From contig NZ_NPKJ01000029.1 in the NCBI RefSeq assembly GCF_002284575.1, positions 1 through 58,859 of the forward strand: 58,859 nucleotides of DNA. The letters are read 5' to 3'. The notes beneath the pieces are model-generated. The model saw only the letters and a program-made list of their open reading frames with translations, ran no database searches and was not told the origin of the DNA. How positions within the stretch are numbered: the stretch's first letter is position 1; each line of letters starts with the position of its first letter. Shown one piece after another: positions 48,312 to 58,768 of this stretch. The translations under genes and the position numbers were made by a program. This stretch comes from Mesorhizobium temperatum. GTDB taxonomy: Bacteria; Pseudomonadota; Alphaproteobacteria; Rhizobiales; Rhizobiaceae.

Positions 48312-48725
48312 ATGCCTGACTGTGAAATCAGCTTCGACGTGTCACGGATCGACTTCCGGGCGACCTCCGACCTGTTGATGGCAAGCTACTGGGGCAGCGG
48401 GCGCAGCGACGAACTCCACCGCCGCGCCTTTGCCAACTCGCTTTGCGTCGGCGCCTATCTCGACGGCAAGCAGATCGGCTTCGGCCGGGCGATCACCGAC
48501 CGCACGGTGTTTGCCTATCTGGCCGACGTCATCATCTGGCCTGGGCACCGCGGGCGAGGCATCGGCACGCGGCTTGTCCAGGCGCTTATCGATCATCCGG
48601 ATTGCAAGACAGTCACCCACTGGAGCCTGTCGACCAACGATGCCCACGCGGTTTACGAGAAACTCGGCTTCAGGCCGTCTAGCGATGGTCGCTACATGCG
48701 GCTCGACCGGGTTCCGGCAGCCTGA
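48312..48725 (+). CDS. GNAT family N-acetyltransferase
   Basis: 137 residues. The acetyl-CoA binding motif is VIIWPGHRGRGIGTRLVQALIDHP (near residues 75-98), then WSLSTNDAHAVYEKLGFRP, the standard GNAT motif A and B order. The substrate is unknown. It starts 55 bp after nadE and is probably read through from it. Confidence 0.9.
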   Translation: MPDCEISFDVSRIDFRATSDLLMASYWGSGRSDELHRRAFANSLCVGAYLDGKQIGFGRAITDRTVFAYLADVIIWPGHRGRGIGTRLVQALIDHPDCKTVTHWSLSTNDAHAVYEKLGFRPSSDGRYMRLDRVPAA

Positions 48726-49212
48726 ACGAGGAATCGTACAACCCCCGATTGTTGCAAAAACGTCTCACTGGTTGGACCAGATGCGCTTTCGGTAGCCTGC
48801 TGGCTTGGCGAGGCGTTGAGGCGCCTCTATAAGAGCATCTCCGTGATCCCTACGCATCGGCCCGAAAATCGGCAACGATTTTCGGAAAGCACGATGCGCA
48901 GATTCAAGGTGTTAGAGCGTACTTGTGCGTCCAAATGGACGCACATCGCTCTAATGGGAGGACCGAATGGCAGGATTTGACATCGTTATGCGAGGCCGCG
49001 AAGCCTAGGTCTCAGAGGGCGCGCCGGAAGGTTTCACCTTCACGGCCAAGCCCATCTGACAACAGGCGTTCGTCGATGCCGGTCGCTGCCCGTATTCGGG
49101 CGAGCCGCCAAATATGCCGAACCTCCGCATTCCCGGGCGCTAATTCGCCCAACGCGGTTTTTTCAATTTTCGACCTTACCGGGACCGGGCTCGCTTGCGC
49201 CCGAATGACATC
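48726..49212. other. Gene-free stretch before the ABC transporter
   Basis: Contains the left inverted-repeat copy (48854-48955). The remainder (48956-49212) has no convincing gene. On the minus strand, between about 49015 and 49150, a short frame reads HIWRLARIRAATGIDERLL, faintly like the end of a DUF1127 protein, but it has no start, so it is left unannotated. Confidence 0.4.
48854..48955 (+). repeat. Left copy of a 102-bp inverted repeat
   Basis: Begins GCATCGGCCCGAAAATCGG and ends GCTCTAAT, with two internal stem-loops (CGAAAATCG/CGATTTTCG and TGCGTCC/GGACGCA). A related copy in the opposite orientation lies at 51041-51144. The pair differ at about eight positions and one 1-bp gap by eye. 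Confidence 0.8.
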
Positions 49213-51018
49213 ATGGCTCGTTTTCAGATAGATTTGCGCGCCGGCGCCTTTCGCAGCGTCCTTGGCTTCACGCTCAGCCATTGGCGGCGCCAGCCGTGGC
49301 GGCTTTCGCTCATCATGGGCACGTTCCTGCTGTCGACCTTGGCCGACGTGCTGACGCCTCTCTATTCCGGCCGGCTGGTCGACGCCGTTGCCAGCAGTGC
49401 TGCAGCCGACGATGTCGCATGGAATGCGGCGATGGCGGCGTTTTCGATGCTGGTGGCGCTGGCGCTCACCGGCGTCGTGCTGCGCAACCTCGCCTTCATG
49501 GCTATCGTCGAACTGACCCTGAAGATGATGGCGGATATTGCCGCCGACGCGTTCCATCGCGTCCAGCGCTTCTCCACCGACTGGCACGCCAACAGCTTCG
49601 CCGGATCGACCGTGCGCAAGATAACCCGCGGCATGTGGGCGCTCGACCTGCTCAACGACACGATCCTGATAGCGCTGCTGCCGTCCGTCGTCATGCTCGT
49701 CGGTTCGACGCTGCTGCTCGGCTGGTTCTGGCCGCTGATGGGTGCTGTCGTCGCCGCAGGTTCGGTGCTGTTCATCGCGGTGACGGCGCTGCTGTCGCTT
49801 GGCTATGTCGCGCCTGCCGCAAGGCTTGCCAACGCATGGGACACGCGCCTGGGCGGCTCGCTGGCCGATGCGGTGAGCTGCAACGCCGTGGTCAAGGGTT
49901 TTGGCGCCGAGGAACGCGAGGAAACGCGCCTTGCCAAGGTCGTCGCCAGATGGCGCGCCCGCACGCGCCGCACCTGGGTGCGCGGCACCATCAACGGCAC
50001 CACGCAAGGGTCGATGCTGCTGCTTCTGAGAACAGCGGTGATCGGATTTTCCCTGCTTTTGTGGTCCTGGGGGCAGGCGAGCGCCGGCGATGTCACCTTC
50101 GTGCTGACCTCGTTCTTCGTGCTGCAGGGCTATTTGCGCGACATCGGCACGCATATCCGCAATTTGCAGCGCTCGATCAACGACATGGAGGAATTAGTCG
50201 ACTTGCAGTCCGAGCCGCTCGGCATCGAGGATGTGCCCGGCGCCAGGCCGATCCGCATCACCAACGGCCGCATCAGCTTCGACGACGTCACCTTCCATTA
50301 TGGCAGCCACCGCCTGCCGCTCTATCGCGACTTTTCGGTGGACATCGCTCCAGGCGAACGCGTCGGGCTGGTCGGCCATTCGGGCTCGGGCAAGACGACC
50401 TTCGTCAAGCTGATCCAACGCCTTTACGACGTGAACGCGGGAACGATCCTGGTCGACGGTCAGGATATTTCCGGGGTGGCGCAGGCGTCGCTGCGCGGGC
50501 AGATCGCCATCGTCCAGCAGGAGCCGATCCTGTTCCACCGGTCGCTGGCCGAAAACATCGCCTACGCCCGGCCGAGCGCCACGCAGGCCGAAATCGAGCA
50601 CGCGGCACGGCTGGCAAGCGCGCACGACTTCATCGTCGATCTGCCGAAAGGCTATGGCACGCTGGTCGGCGAGCGCGGCGTGAAATTATCAGGCGGCGAG
50701 CGCCAGCGGGCGGCGATCGCGCGGGCCTTCCTCGCCGATGCGCGGATCCTCATTCTGGACGAGGCGACGTCGAGCCTCGATTCAGAATCGGAGGTGCTGA
50801 TCCAGCAGGCGATGGAGCGGTTGATGGTCGGCCGCACGACGCTGGTCATCGCGCACCGGCTTTCGACGGTACGGGCGCTGGACAGGCTTCTGGTGTTCGA
50901 TCGCGGCCGCATCGTCGAGGAGGGTTCGCATGACCAACTGATCCGGCTGCAAGGCGGTATCTACCGCCGGCTGTTCGAGCGCCAGGCGCTCGAATTGACC
51001 AAGGGGCTGGCGATCTGA
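49213..51018 (+). CDS. ABC exporter, fused permease and ATPase
   Basis: 601 residues: an N-terminal type 1 exporter membrane domain (six helices, about 15-320) and a C-terminal ATPase with Walker A VGHSGSGKTTF, signature LSGGERQRAAIARAF, Walker B ILILDEATSSLD and the switch His in VIAHRLSTVRALD. It is a half-transporter that works as a dimer; MsbA-like lipid or drug export is likely, substrate unknown. The whole gene lies between inverted repeats, with no partner gene. Confidence 0.92.
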   Translation: MARFQIDLRAGAFRSVLGFTLSHWRRQPWRLSLIMGTFLLSTLADVLTPLYSGRLVDAVASSAAADDVAWNAAMAAFSMLVALALTGVVLRNLAFMAIVELTLKMMADIAADAFHRVQRFSTDWHANSFAGSTVRKITRGMWALDLLNDTILIALLPSVVMLVGSTLLLGWFWPLMGAVVAAGSVLFIAVTALLSLGYVAPAARLANAWDTRLGGSLADAVSCNAVVKGFGAEEREETRLAKVVARWRARTRRTWVRGTINGTTQGSMLLLLRTAVIGFSLLLWSWGQASAGDVTFVLTSFFVLQGYLRDIGTHIRNLQRSINDMEELVDLQSEPLGIEDVPGARPIRITNGRISFDDVTFHYGSHRLPLYRDFSVDIAPGERVGLVGHSGSGKTTFVKLIQRLYDVNAGTILVDGQDISGVAQASLRGQIAIVQQEPILFHRSLAENIAYARPSATQAEIEHAARLASAHDFIVDLPKGYGTLVGERGVKLSGGERQRAAIARAFLADARILILDEATSSLDSESEVLIQQAMERLMVGRTTLVIAHRLSTVRALDRLLVFDRGRIVEEGSHDQLIRLQGGIYRRLFERQALELTKGLAI

Positions 51019-51040
51019 CGACTTACAGCGCCGCGCGTCA

Positions 51041-51144
51041 ATTAGAGCGACGTGTGGCCACTTGGACGCACAACGTACGCTCTAACACTTTGAATCTGCG
51101 CATCGTGCTTTCTGAAAATCGGTTCCGATTTTCGGGCCGATGCG
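51041..51144 (-). repeat. Right copy of the inverted repeat flanking the ABC exporter
   Basis: Reverse complement of the 48854 copy, with about eight substitutions and one extra base. The first stem-loop is kept (CGAAAATCGG...CCGATTTTC), while the second (TGCGTCCAAGTGG) is partly degraded. It starts 22 bp after the ABC gene stop codon. Confidence 0.8.
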
Positions 51145-51255
51145 CTAGGACGCGCGGCGCTGCCGCCTTTTCATCGCCTTCGTCATGTTCTATGTCTGCG
51201 GCCAAGCGCGGGGGCGTGTCTTGTCAACAGCAAAACCATCCGGTACGCCCCGTTC

Positions 51256-52629
51256 ATGACAGTTACCGTCCGTTTCGCCCCTTCACCCACCGGCCGCATT
51301 CATATCGGCAATGCGCGCACTGCGCTGTTCAACTGGCTGTTCGCCATGAACAACAAGGGCCGCTTCATCCAGCGTTTCGACGACACCGACGTCGCGCGCT
51401 CGACGCAGGAATTCTCCGACGCCATCCTCTACGACCTGCATTGGCTGGGCATCTTTCCCGACGCCACGGAGTACCAGTCACGGCGCTTCGAGATCTACGA
51501 TGCGGCGATGGAGAAATTGAAGGCGGCGCGCCTTCTCTATGCTTGTTACGAAACACCCGAAGAGCTCGATCTCCGGCGCAAGGTGCGCCGCACGCGCGGC
51601 CTGCCGCCGGTCTACGGCCGCGAAGCGTTAACGCTGACGCCTGAGCAGGTCGCCGAATACCAGTCCGATGGCCGCCGGCCGCACTGGCGCTTTCTGCTGC
51701 CCAATTTCACCAGCGACCCGTTGCAGCCGGAGCGCACGGAAATCCACTGGAACGATCTGGTGCGCGGCGAGGAAACCGTCGACCTTGCCTCGCTTTCCGA
51801 CCCGGTTCTAATACGCGAGGACGGGACCTATCTCTACACTCTGCCTTCGGTGATCGACGACATCGAGATGGGCGTCAGCCACGTCATCCGTGGCGACGAC
51901 CACGTCACCAATACCGGTGTGCAGATCGCCCTGTTCCAGGCATTGGGTGCCGAGCCGCCGGTGTTCGGCCACCACAATCTGTTGACCACCGCATCGGGCG
52001 AGGGCCTTTCGAAGCGGAGCGGCGCGCTCTCCATCGAGAGCTTGCGCGAGACCGGCATCGAACCGATGGCCGTCGCCTCGCTGGCCGTGCTTGTCGGCAC
52101 CTCGGAAAACGTCGTGGCGGTGCCCGACATGGCCGAGCTTGCCCGGCGCTTCGATCCGGCCGCGACGTCGAAATCCGCCGCCAAGTTCGACCCGGACGAG
52201 CTCTTCGTGCTCAACCGCACGCTGCTGCACCATATGCCGTTTTCCGAGGCGCGCGACCGGCTGATCGTGCTCGGCATCTCCGGCGAACAGGCCGAGCCCT
52301 TCTGGCTGGCGGTGCGCGGCAATCTCGACAGGCTGGCCGACGCCGCAATCTGGTGGCGCACACTTCGCGACGGCCCGCAGGAGCAGCCGGACTTTTCCGA
52401 CGTCGACCGCGATTTCCTTCGCCAGGCGTTCGACCTTTTGCCGGAAGACCCCTGGAACGGGTCGGTGTGGAAGGAGTGGACGGGCAGGATCAGGGAAGCG
52501 ACCGGTCGCAAGGGCAAGGCGCTGTTCATGCCGCTCAGGCTGGCGCTTACGGGGCAGCCTTCGGGGCCGGAGCTTGCAGATCTGTTGCCGCTGCTGGGTC
52601 GGGAAGGAACGTTGGCCCGACGACCCTGA
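51256..52629 (+). CDS. gltX: Glutamyl-tRNA synthetase
   Basis: 457 residues, class I synthetase. The HIGH motif is [18 protein letters not shown] near residue 8, and the KMSKS equivalent is [11 protein letters not shown] near 255. [20 protein letters not shown] block lies in the catalytic domain, and the C-terminal helical part binds the anticodon. Alphaproteobacteria commonly carry two GltX forms; this is the shorter kind, so its tRNA range (Glu alone or also Gln) is uncertain. The last 83 bp overlap the convergent DUF2865 gene. Confidence 0.93.
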   Translation: MTVTVRFAPSPTGRIHIGNARTALFNWLFAMNNKGRFIQRFDDTDVARSTQEFSDAILYDLHWLGIFPDATEYQSRRFEIYDAAMEKLKAARLLYACYETPEELDLRRKVRRTRGLPPVYGREALTLTPEQVAEYQSDGRRPHWRFLLPNFTSDPLQPERTEIHWNDLVRGEETVDLASLSDPVLIREDGTYLYTLPSVIDDIEMGVSHVIRGDDHVTNTGVQIALFQALGAEPPVFGHHNLLTTASGEGLSKRSGALSIESLRETGIEPMAVASLAVLVGTSENVVAVPDMAELARRFDPAATSKSAAKFDPDELFVLNRTLLHHMPFSEARDRLIVLGISGEQAEPFWLAVRGNLDRLADAAIWWRTLRDGPQEQPDFSDVDRDFLRQAFDLLPEDPWNGSVWKEWTGRIREATGRKGKALFMPLRLALTGQPSGPELADLLPLLGREGTLARRP

Positions 52630-53740
52630 CCTTGCGCTGTTCCGGAGGCGGCAAGGTCGTCGGCGAGGGCTTGACGGCGAGGCGCTTGATGGCTTCGCGG
52701 TCGAGCCCGCCTTCGACATTAGCCAAAGTCCCGGGGTCGGCGCCTGGATCGGGTTTGGCGACAGGCACCGGATTGAGAGGCGTGCTCTCTACGTCGGCCT
52801 CGGTCTGTTCGGGGCTTGGCGGATTGCCGGCAATGATCTCGAAATTCTGTGCAGCGTTGCAACCGCAGGCCAGCGGGCGAGACGTTTCGGGCTGCTTGTA
52901 GAGATAGGCGGTCGGCAGTTCGCTGTAGGGCATGCCGGTTACCGAAGACGTCATGTCAGCCGAATCGTCGCCTATGCCGCGCGTATAAAACACCTGCATC
53001 TCGGTGCCGGGGCAACTCGAATCACAGTTCTTCTGATCGCGCTCGAAATCGCCCAGCGAGGCGGCATTCGACATCGGGAAGAAATAGCCGTCGCAGGTGC
53101 GCACGCACATCGTGCGGAATTCGCCGCCAAGGCGCGGTAGGTCCATGCCGTCGGGCTGATTGATCATGGCGCGGATACCGCGTTCTTCGTCGGGGTCGCT
53201 CGGCTCGTCCAGCGCATCGGGCTGATTTCTGGCGTCGCCCAAAAGCCGATCGAGCAGATTTCCATTGCCGTTCTCACGGTTCGCTTCCAGGACAGGCGCA
53301 CGTTTCGAAGGCACGATGCTGTCGCGACAGCCATTGGCGTCGAGCGAAGCCAATATGCGCGCGCGATCGCGGCGCGAGCCGCCGTCGGCGAGCTGCGCGC
53401 GCTTGATCTGCAGGGCATCGAGATTGGCGATCATGCGGTCGAGCGTGGCCTCGAGTGCGGCGCAAGCGTTGCGATTGCGGCCGAGCAGCAAAAAGCCGCA
53501 GCCGGCGCTGTCGGACTGGCGGCTTGCCTTTGAAATCTGCTCGCGCTGCCGCACGATCGCGTCGTCGTATTTCCGGAGCAGGGCCGGCTTGCCGCCGCCA
53601 CCGCGCCAAGCGGCGGCGAGATCGGCTTCCAGCTGGCGGCAAACACCGGAGGCGGCCTGCGGCTGAGTGACGGCAAAGCCTGATAACGCCAGGGCACCGA
53701 GCAGCGCCGCGGCACGCGTCAGCTTCCACCCTCCCGTCAT
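52547..53740 (-). CDS. DUF2865 secreted protein
   Basis: 397 residues with a Sec signal (about 1-29, ending TQPQAASGV). The DUF2865 core carries the Cys-rich blocks [37 protein letters not shown] and [10 protein letters not shown]. An N-terminal coiled-coil stretch and a long Pro/Ala-rich C-terminus flank it. The family is nearly confined to Rhizobiales and has no known function; a periplasmic or envelope role is plausible. The proline-rich end is encoded antisense to the gltX 3' end. Confidence 0.88.
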   Translation of the reverse strand: MTGGWKLTRAAALLGALALSGFAVTQPQAASGVCRQLEADLAAAWRGGGGKPALLRKYDDAIVRQREQISKASRQSDSAGCGFLLLGRNRNACAALEATLDRMIANLDALQIKRAQLADGGSRRDRARILASLDANGCRDSIVPSKRAPVLEANRENGNGNLLDRLLGDARNQPDALDEPSDPDEERGIRAMINQPDGMDLPRLGGEFRTMCVRTCDGYFFPMSNAASLGDFERDQKNCDSSCPGTEMQVFYTRGIGDDSADMTSSVTGMPYSELPTAYLYKQPETSRPLACGCNAAQNFEIIAGNPPSPEQTEADVESTPLNPVPVAKPDPGADPGTLANVEGGLDREAIKRLAVKPSPTTLPPPEQRKVRVVGPTFLPDPAAATDLQAPAPKAAP

Positions 53741-53820
53741 TCGCCGTGAACTCCGTTTAACCGCCCGTCGCGAAAGCTACCGCTTTGCGGTTATTTGTTA
53801 GCTTACCGCGAAAGGCCGTT

Positions 53821-56145
53821 TTAGCCCAGATTTACGACCGCCTGCGCCTTATGGGCCGCTTCGACCACCGCGAGCGCCGTCATGTTGACGACGCCGCGCG
53901 ACGTCACCGACGGGGTCAATATATGCGCCGGCCTGTCGGTGCCGAGCAGGATCGGCCCGACATGCAGCGCGTCCATCATCGCGCGCAGCGCGGTGAGCGT
54001 GATGTTCGCCGAATCGAGATTGGGGAACACCAGCAGATTGGCTTCGCCCTTCAGCCGCGAATGAGGATAGACGCGCTGGCGCAGTTGCTCCGACAGAGCC
54101 GAGTCGGCATGCATCTCGCCGTCGCATTGCAGGTCTGGCGCAATGCGCGCCAGGATCGCTGCCGCCTGCCGCATCTTGAGCGCGCTTGGCGAATCGCGTG
54201 AGCCGAAATCCGAATGCGACAGCAGGGCGGCCTTGGGCTCGATGCCGAAGCGCTGGATCTCTTCGGCAGCCAGCACCGTCATCTCGGCGATCTCCTCGGC
54301 TGTCGGATCGACGGTGACATGCGTGTCGGTGAGGAAAATGATGCCGCGCTGCGAGATCAGCATGGAGAGCGTCGACAGGTCGTGATCCTTGATACCGGCG
54401 CGCGGGCCGATGATCAGGGTGACATTGCGCAAATGCCGCTCGAAACGCCCTTCCAGTCCGCAGACCATGGCGTCGGCGTCGCCACGCTTAAGGGCAAGTG
54501 CTGCGATCACGGTGTTGTCGGTGCGCACCATGGTGCGCGCGGCCTCCGTCGTGACGCCACGCCGGCCGGCGAGTTCGATCAAAAGGTCGACATAGTGGCG
54601 ATAACGGGGGTCGTCCTCGGGATTGATCAGGCCGAAATCGACGCCCGGCTTGATGCGCAGTCCGTAGCGTTTCAGCCTGACTTCGATGACATGCGGGCGC
54701 CCGATCAGGATCGGCTCGGCGATGCCTTCCTCCAGCACCACCTGGGCGGCACGCAGCACGCGCTCGTCCTCGCCGTCGGCATAGATGACGCGCTTGGCGC
54801 TCGACGTCTTGGCCATCGTGAACACCGGCTTCATGACCAGGCCGGAGCGGAAGACGAAGCGGTTCAGCGTGTCGATATAGACCGTCATGTCGGTGATCGG
54901 CCGTGTCGCGACACCGGTGTCGCAGGCGGCCTTGGCCACCGCCGGAGCGATGCGCAGGATCAGCCTGGGATCAAAGGGCGAGGGGATCAGGAAATCGGGC
55001 CCGAAGATCGGCGTTTCGCCGGAATAGGCGCGGGCGGCGACATCCGACGGTTCCTCACGGGCAAGGGCCGCGATCGCCCGCACCGCGGCCATCTTCATCT
55101 CTTCGTTGATGGCGCTGGCGCCGCAGTCCAATGCGCCACGAAAAATGTAAGGAAAACAAAGTACATTGTTGACTTGATTGGGAAAATCGGAGCGGCCGGT
55201 GCAGATCATCGCATCGGGTCGCGCCGCCCGTGCCGCTTCCGGCATGATCTCGGGGTTGGGGTTGGCCAGCGCCAGGATCAGCGGTTTTGGCGCCATATGC
55301 TGGAGCAATTCCGGTTTCAGCACGCCGGCGGCCGAAAGACCCAGGAACACGTCGGCGCCCGGCAGCACATCGGCCAGCGTGCGCGCCTCGGTGTCCTTCA
55401 CATAGGGGTCCTTCCAGCGGTCCATCTCGTCGACGCGGCCCTTGTAGGCGACGCCGAAACGATCTGTGACCCAGATGTTTTCGACGCGCGCGCCAAGCAA
55501 AACCAGCAAGTTGAGGCAGGCAAGGGCCGCAGCTCCGGCGCCGGAGGTGACGATCTTGATGTCGGAGATGGTCTTGCCGGCAAATTCCAGCCCGTTGAGC
55601 ACGGCGGCGGCGACGATGATCGCGGTGCCGTGCTGGTCGTCATGGAAGACCGGTATGGCCATGCGGGCCTTCAGCCGTTCCTCGACCTCGAAGCATTCGG
55701 GCGCTTTGATGTCCTCGAGGTTAATGCCGCCGAAGGTCGGCTCCAGTGCCGAGATCGTCTCGACCATACGCTCGATGTCAGGCGCGTCGATCTCAATGTC
55801 GAACACGTCGATGCCGGCGAATTTCTTGAACAGCACCGCCTTGCCTTCCATCACCGGCTTGGACGCCAGCGGTCCGATATTGCCGAGGCCGAGCACCGCC
55901 GAACCATTGGAGACGACGCCGACCAGATTGGCGCGCGCCGTGTAGTCGGCGGCGGTTGCCGGATTGTCGCGGATTTCCAGACAGGGCGCCGCGACGCCGG
56001 GCGAATAGGCGAGCGCCAGGTCGCGCTGGTTGCCGAGCGGTTTTGTCGCCTGGATTTCAAGCTTTCCAGGCCTTGGGTGCTTGTGGAAGTAGAGTGCGGC
56101 TTCGTCGAGGTCCGACCGGGCTGCTTTTTTGCTTTCGCCTTCCAT
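53821..56145 (-). CDS. maeB: NADP-dependent malic enzyme
   Basis: 774 residues. The N-terminal malic-enzyme half (about 1-430) has [34 protein letters not shown] and an NAD(P)-binding [15 protein letters not shown]. The C-terminal half is a phosphotransacetylase-like domain of about 330 residues, with no catalytic role in the enzyme and probably an acetyl-CoA sensor. This fused form is normal in Rhizobiales. It decarboxylates malate to pyruvate with NADPH formation. ATG 56145 is preferred over the upstream 56163 start. Confidence 0.94.
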   Translation of the reverse strand: MEGESKKAARSDLDEAALYFHKHPRPGKLEIQATKPLGNQRDLALAYSPGVAAPCLEIRDNPATAADYTARANLVGVVSNGSAVLGLGNIGPLASKPVMEGKAVLFKKFAGIDVFDIEIDAPDIERMVETISALEPTFGGINLEDIKAPECFEVEERLKARMAIPVFHDDQHGTAIIVAAAVLNGLEFAGKTISDIKIVTSGAGAAALACLNLLVLLGARVENIWVTDRFGVAYKGRVDEMDRWKDPYVKDTEARTLADVLPGADVFLGLSAAGVLKPELLQHMAPKPLILALANPNPEIMPEAARAARPDAMICTGRSDFPNQVNNVLCFPYIFRGALDCGASAINEEMKMAAVRAIAALAREEPSDVAARAYSGETPIFGPDFLIPSPFDPRLILRIAPAVAKAACDTGVATRPITDMTVYIDTLNRFVFRSGLVMKPVFTMAKTSSAKRVIYADGEDERVLRAAQVVLEEGIAEPILIGRPHVIEVRLKRYGLRIKPGVDFGLINPEDDPRYRHYVDLLIELAGRRGVTTEAARTMVRTDNTVIAALALKRGDADAMVCGLEGRFERHLRNVTLIIGPRAGIKDHDLSTLSMLISQRGIIFLTDTHVTVDPTAEEIAEMTVLAAEEIQRFGIEPKAALLSHSDFGSRDSPSALKMRQAAAILARIAPDLQCDGEMHADSALSEQLRQRVYPHSRLKGEANLLVFPNLDSANITLTALRAMMDALHVGPILLGTDRPAHILTPSVTSRGVVNMTALAVVEAAHKAQAVVNLG

Positions 56146-56711
56146 ACGGGGCCTCTTCCTCAATTCAGTCCGTTTGGTGTTTTGAGTCTCTTAGCACGCA
56201 GCCGTGGCTTTTCGAGAGGTGATATGTCGCAAGTGCGACGCTTGTGGCTTTGCACCGCCGCCTGCCTGTGCCGTCTGCCATTGAAAATGTTGGGACGACG
56301 AGCGGGGTGCTGCGGCGAGCTACGCCGCTGCCCAGTTCGAATGTCTGCTAAGGGTGCAATGCTGCCGTTCGACCCGTCAGTTGGAACGAGCAAGGACGAC
56401 CCGCCGAAAAATCTGCTGCTCGACGATGCCGCGACGTAGCAGCCGAACGCTGCCCCGATCGCGTTCCCGAACCCAGGCAGGTTGCCGAGGACCATGCCAT
56501 CTGGCGGAGAGAACGAGACGGGCCAATAAAGGCCTAAATTAGAGGGTACTGTTATTTGAGCGCCCACGCGGCGAACCTCGATCCGACGACTCCTCCGGAA
56601 ATGTCCGTGAGAGCGTTATCGGAGAAGCGGCGCGTGCCGCAGCGGGTTTCGGATCGGCCGGAACGGGCTACCGAGACCACGCTCAGGCGCTGAAACAAGA
56701 GAGGTATCCCC
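56146..56711. other. 566-bp stretch without a supported gene
   Basis: The promoter regions of maeB (minus) and the RTX gene (plus) must lie here. A minus-strand frame of 135 codons (56160-56567) begins at a non-ATG codon, overlaps the maeB promoter and has no recognisable motif, so I do not call it. Confidence 0.45.
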
Positions 56712-58733
56712 ATGGCCATCTTGCCCGACTTCTCCGCCGCCATGTTCGGCAATTCCACGAATATCGACAACACGTTCTTCCCGCTGCCCGGCGGCACCAT
56801 CAATAGCTACGGCGCCGCGCTTATCGATCCCGAGACCGGCGAGGAGGAGACGGAGCGCAATGATCACTTCGCCACGTTCGAGACGAAGATGATCGAGGGG
56901 GTCGAGACCGTCGTCGTCCGCGATACGGCCTATGCTGACGGCGTTCTCGTCGAGGACACGCTCGACTGGTACGCGCAGGCCGATGACGGCAACGTCTGGT
57001 ATCTGGGCGAGATCGCGACGAACTACAACTACAACGACGAGGGCGAGTTCATCGGGACCGACTTCGGCGGATCGTGGGAGGCTGGCGTCGACGGCGCCGC
57101 GCCGGGATGGATCATGCGCGCCGCGCCGATGCCGGGCGACAGCTATTTTCAGGAGTTCTACGCCGGAGTGGCGGAGGATGAAGGCGAGGTGATCGCGACC
57201 GGCCTCGACGTCGAGACCGCCTTCGGCTCCTTTCACGGTGTCGTTAAGATCCTCGACACGTCGGGCCTGGAGCCCGGCGTGGGCGCCTACAAATACTTCG
57301 CGCCCGGCATCGGCCTAGTGTTGGAGGAGGAGGTGGTGCTCTCGGAGGATGAGCCCGAGCTCGTCATCGAGATCACGAACAGGCGCGAGGTCGACGTCTC
57401 CGTCCCCGTCGATCCGACGGAGCTCGCCTTCGTGGGAGACGGCACTGCCAAGACCATCACCTTCCTCAGCGAGGACGCGAGCACCAACGGCGCGATCGGC
57501 GCCTATACCTTCGACACGGCGACGGGCGAAATCGGCGAGGCGCGTATCCTCTTTGCCGACACCGAGGATGTAAAGGCCGGCGCAAACGCGACGATGACGG
57601 TCGCAGCCGGCCAGTCGCTCGGCCTGTTCCTCATCCCGGATGTCGAGGATCTCGGCCTCGAGCTCGAGGACTACGCAGACGGCGGCCTCTTCTTCCGCGA
57701 CTTCACCTCAGGTGATGTCGCCGACATTTACGACGGCGACGACGCGACGACCTACACGCCTGGCCCGGCCACCATCTACGACCGGGTGGCGCCGGTCGTC
57801 ACCGATGCCGACGGCAACCTGCTACCGATCCGGGCGTTCCACTCGGTCGGCAACCGCGACGGCTTCAATTTCCTGAACCCTGTAGCTGGCGAGAACGCCC
57901 TTGCAAGCGATATCGACGACGGCCTCGCCGGGGTCGAGGTGGTGAGTTTCGAGGATGGCCTGGCCAGCACCGAGGACTTCGACGGCGACTTCGACGATGC
58001 TTTCGTTGCCGTCAGCGATGCGCCGCTCAGCGACCAGACGGTCAAGGCCTTGGTCGAGGCGACTGGCATCAGCCGCCTGGTCGGCACTGACGGCCAGGAT
58101 CGGCTCGTCGGAACGGACGAGGACGACCAGCTCATCGCACTTGACGGCAACGACGTGATCCTGGGTCGCGGCGGCGATGACCAGATCGAGGCCGGCGACG
58201 GCAACGATCGCGCCTATGGCGGCGCCGGCGATGACGAGATCGATGGCGAAGAGGGGCACGACCGGCTGTTCGGCGGCAAGGGCGACGACGAGATCGATGG
58301 CGAAGAGGGCCGCGACAGAATCCAGGGCGATGCGGGCGATGACGAACTCGCGGGTGGCGAGGGCAACGACCGGCTCTGCGGCGGCGATGGCTTTGACGAG
58401 CTCAAGGGCGGTGAAGGCGACGACCGGCTCCGGGCCGGCGGCGACGGCGCGCGGATGTCCGGCGGCGCGGACGACGATACCCTCTTTGGCGAGGCCGGCG
58501 CCGAGGACGTCTTTGTCTTCGACCTGATCCCTTTCGGCAGTGACCTGATCCGGGGCTTCGAGAACGGCGCCGATCGTATCGAGATCGCAACCTATACGGG
58601 CGTCGAGAGCTTCGAGGACGTCGCCGTCACGCAGGACGGACGGTCGACCGTGCTGAGCTTCGCGGAGGGAACCGTAGAGATCGCCAATTTCGATTCCGCG
58701 CGGATCGATGCCTCCGATTTCTTCTTCGTCTGA
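56712..58733 (+). CDS. RTX-type calcium-binding secreted protein
   Basis: 673 residues, very acidic, no Sec signal. An N-terminal domain (about 1-225, with ETKMIEGVETVVVRDTAYADG and GAYKYFAPGIGLVLEE) precedes a DUF4114-like region (about 260-400, IGAYTFDTATGEIGEARILF). RTX nonapeptides (GG-x-G-x-D-x-L/I-x type) run from about 480 to 590, and the C-terminus ends DASDFFFV as type I substrates often do. It is exported and folds on calcium. GAGAGG lies 7 nt before ATG 56712. No type I secretion genes are adjacent. Confidence 0.88.
   Translation: MAILPDFSAAMFGNSTNIDNTFFPLPGGTINSYGAALIDPETGEEETERNDHFATFETKMIEGVETVVVRDTAYADGVLVEDTLDWYAQADDGNVWYLGEIATNYNYNDEGEFIGTDFGGSWEAGVDGAAPGWIMRAAPMPGDSYFQEFYAGVAEDEGEVIATGLDVETAFGSFHGVVKILDTSGLEPGVGAYKYFAPGIGLVLEEEVVLSEDEPELVIEITNRREVDVSVPVDPTELAFVGDGTAKTITFLSEDASTNGAIGAYTFDTATGEIGEARILFADTEDVKAGANATMTVAAGQSLGLFLIPDVEDLGLELEDYADGGLFFRDFTSGDVADIYDGDDATTYTPGPATIYDRVAPVVTDADGNLLPIRAFHSVGNRDGFNFLNPVAGENALASDIDDGLAGVEVVSFEDGLASTEDFDGDFDDAFVAVSDAPLSDQTVKALVEATGISRLVGTDGQDRLVGTDEDDQLIALDGNDVILGRGGDDQIEAGDGNDRAYGGAGDDEIDGEEGHDRLFGGKGDDEIDGEEGRDRIQGDAGDDELAGGEGNDRLCGGDGFDELKGGEGDDRLRAGGDGARMSGGADDDTLFGEAGAEDVFVFDLIPFGSDLIRGFENGADRIEIATYTGVESFEDVAVTQDGRSTVLSFAEGTVEIANFDSARIDASDFFFV
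58230..58309 (+). repeat. Near-exact 26-bp direct repeat within the RTX array
   Basis: The 26-bp unit GATGACGAGATCGATGGCGA plus GAGGG at 58230-58255 recurs at 58284-58309 with one mismatch (gac for gat). The 54-bp period equals two nine-residue RTX repeats, indicating recent unequal exchange or conversion inside the array. Confidence 0.75.
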
Positions 58734-58743
58734 CGCGCGGTTG

Positions 58744-58768
58744 GGGCGCGGTCTCCCTGGCCGCGCCC
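58744..58768 (+). terminator. Intrinsic-type terminator after the RTX gene
   Basis: GGGCGCGG (58744-58751) and CCGCGCCC (58761-58768) form a perfect 8-bp GC stem with a 9-nt loop, 10 bp past the stop codon, followed by tgtcgctttct. The U-tract is weak. Confidence 0.6.

Noticed and set aside
49015..49150. Possible DUF1127 remnant on the minus strand
   Set aside because: Only a faint match (ATGIDERLLSDGLG-like), no start codon or ribosome site, and no upstream half.
54214..56439. 741-codon plus-strand frame opposite maeB
   Set aside because: Shadow of a strongly supported malic enzyme; low-complexity His/Arg/Asp composition.
56160..56567. 135-codon minus-strand frame before maeB
   Set aside because: Non-ATG start, covers the maeB promoter region, no recognisable domain.
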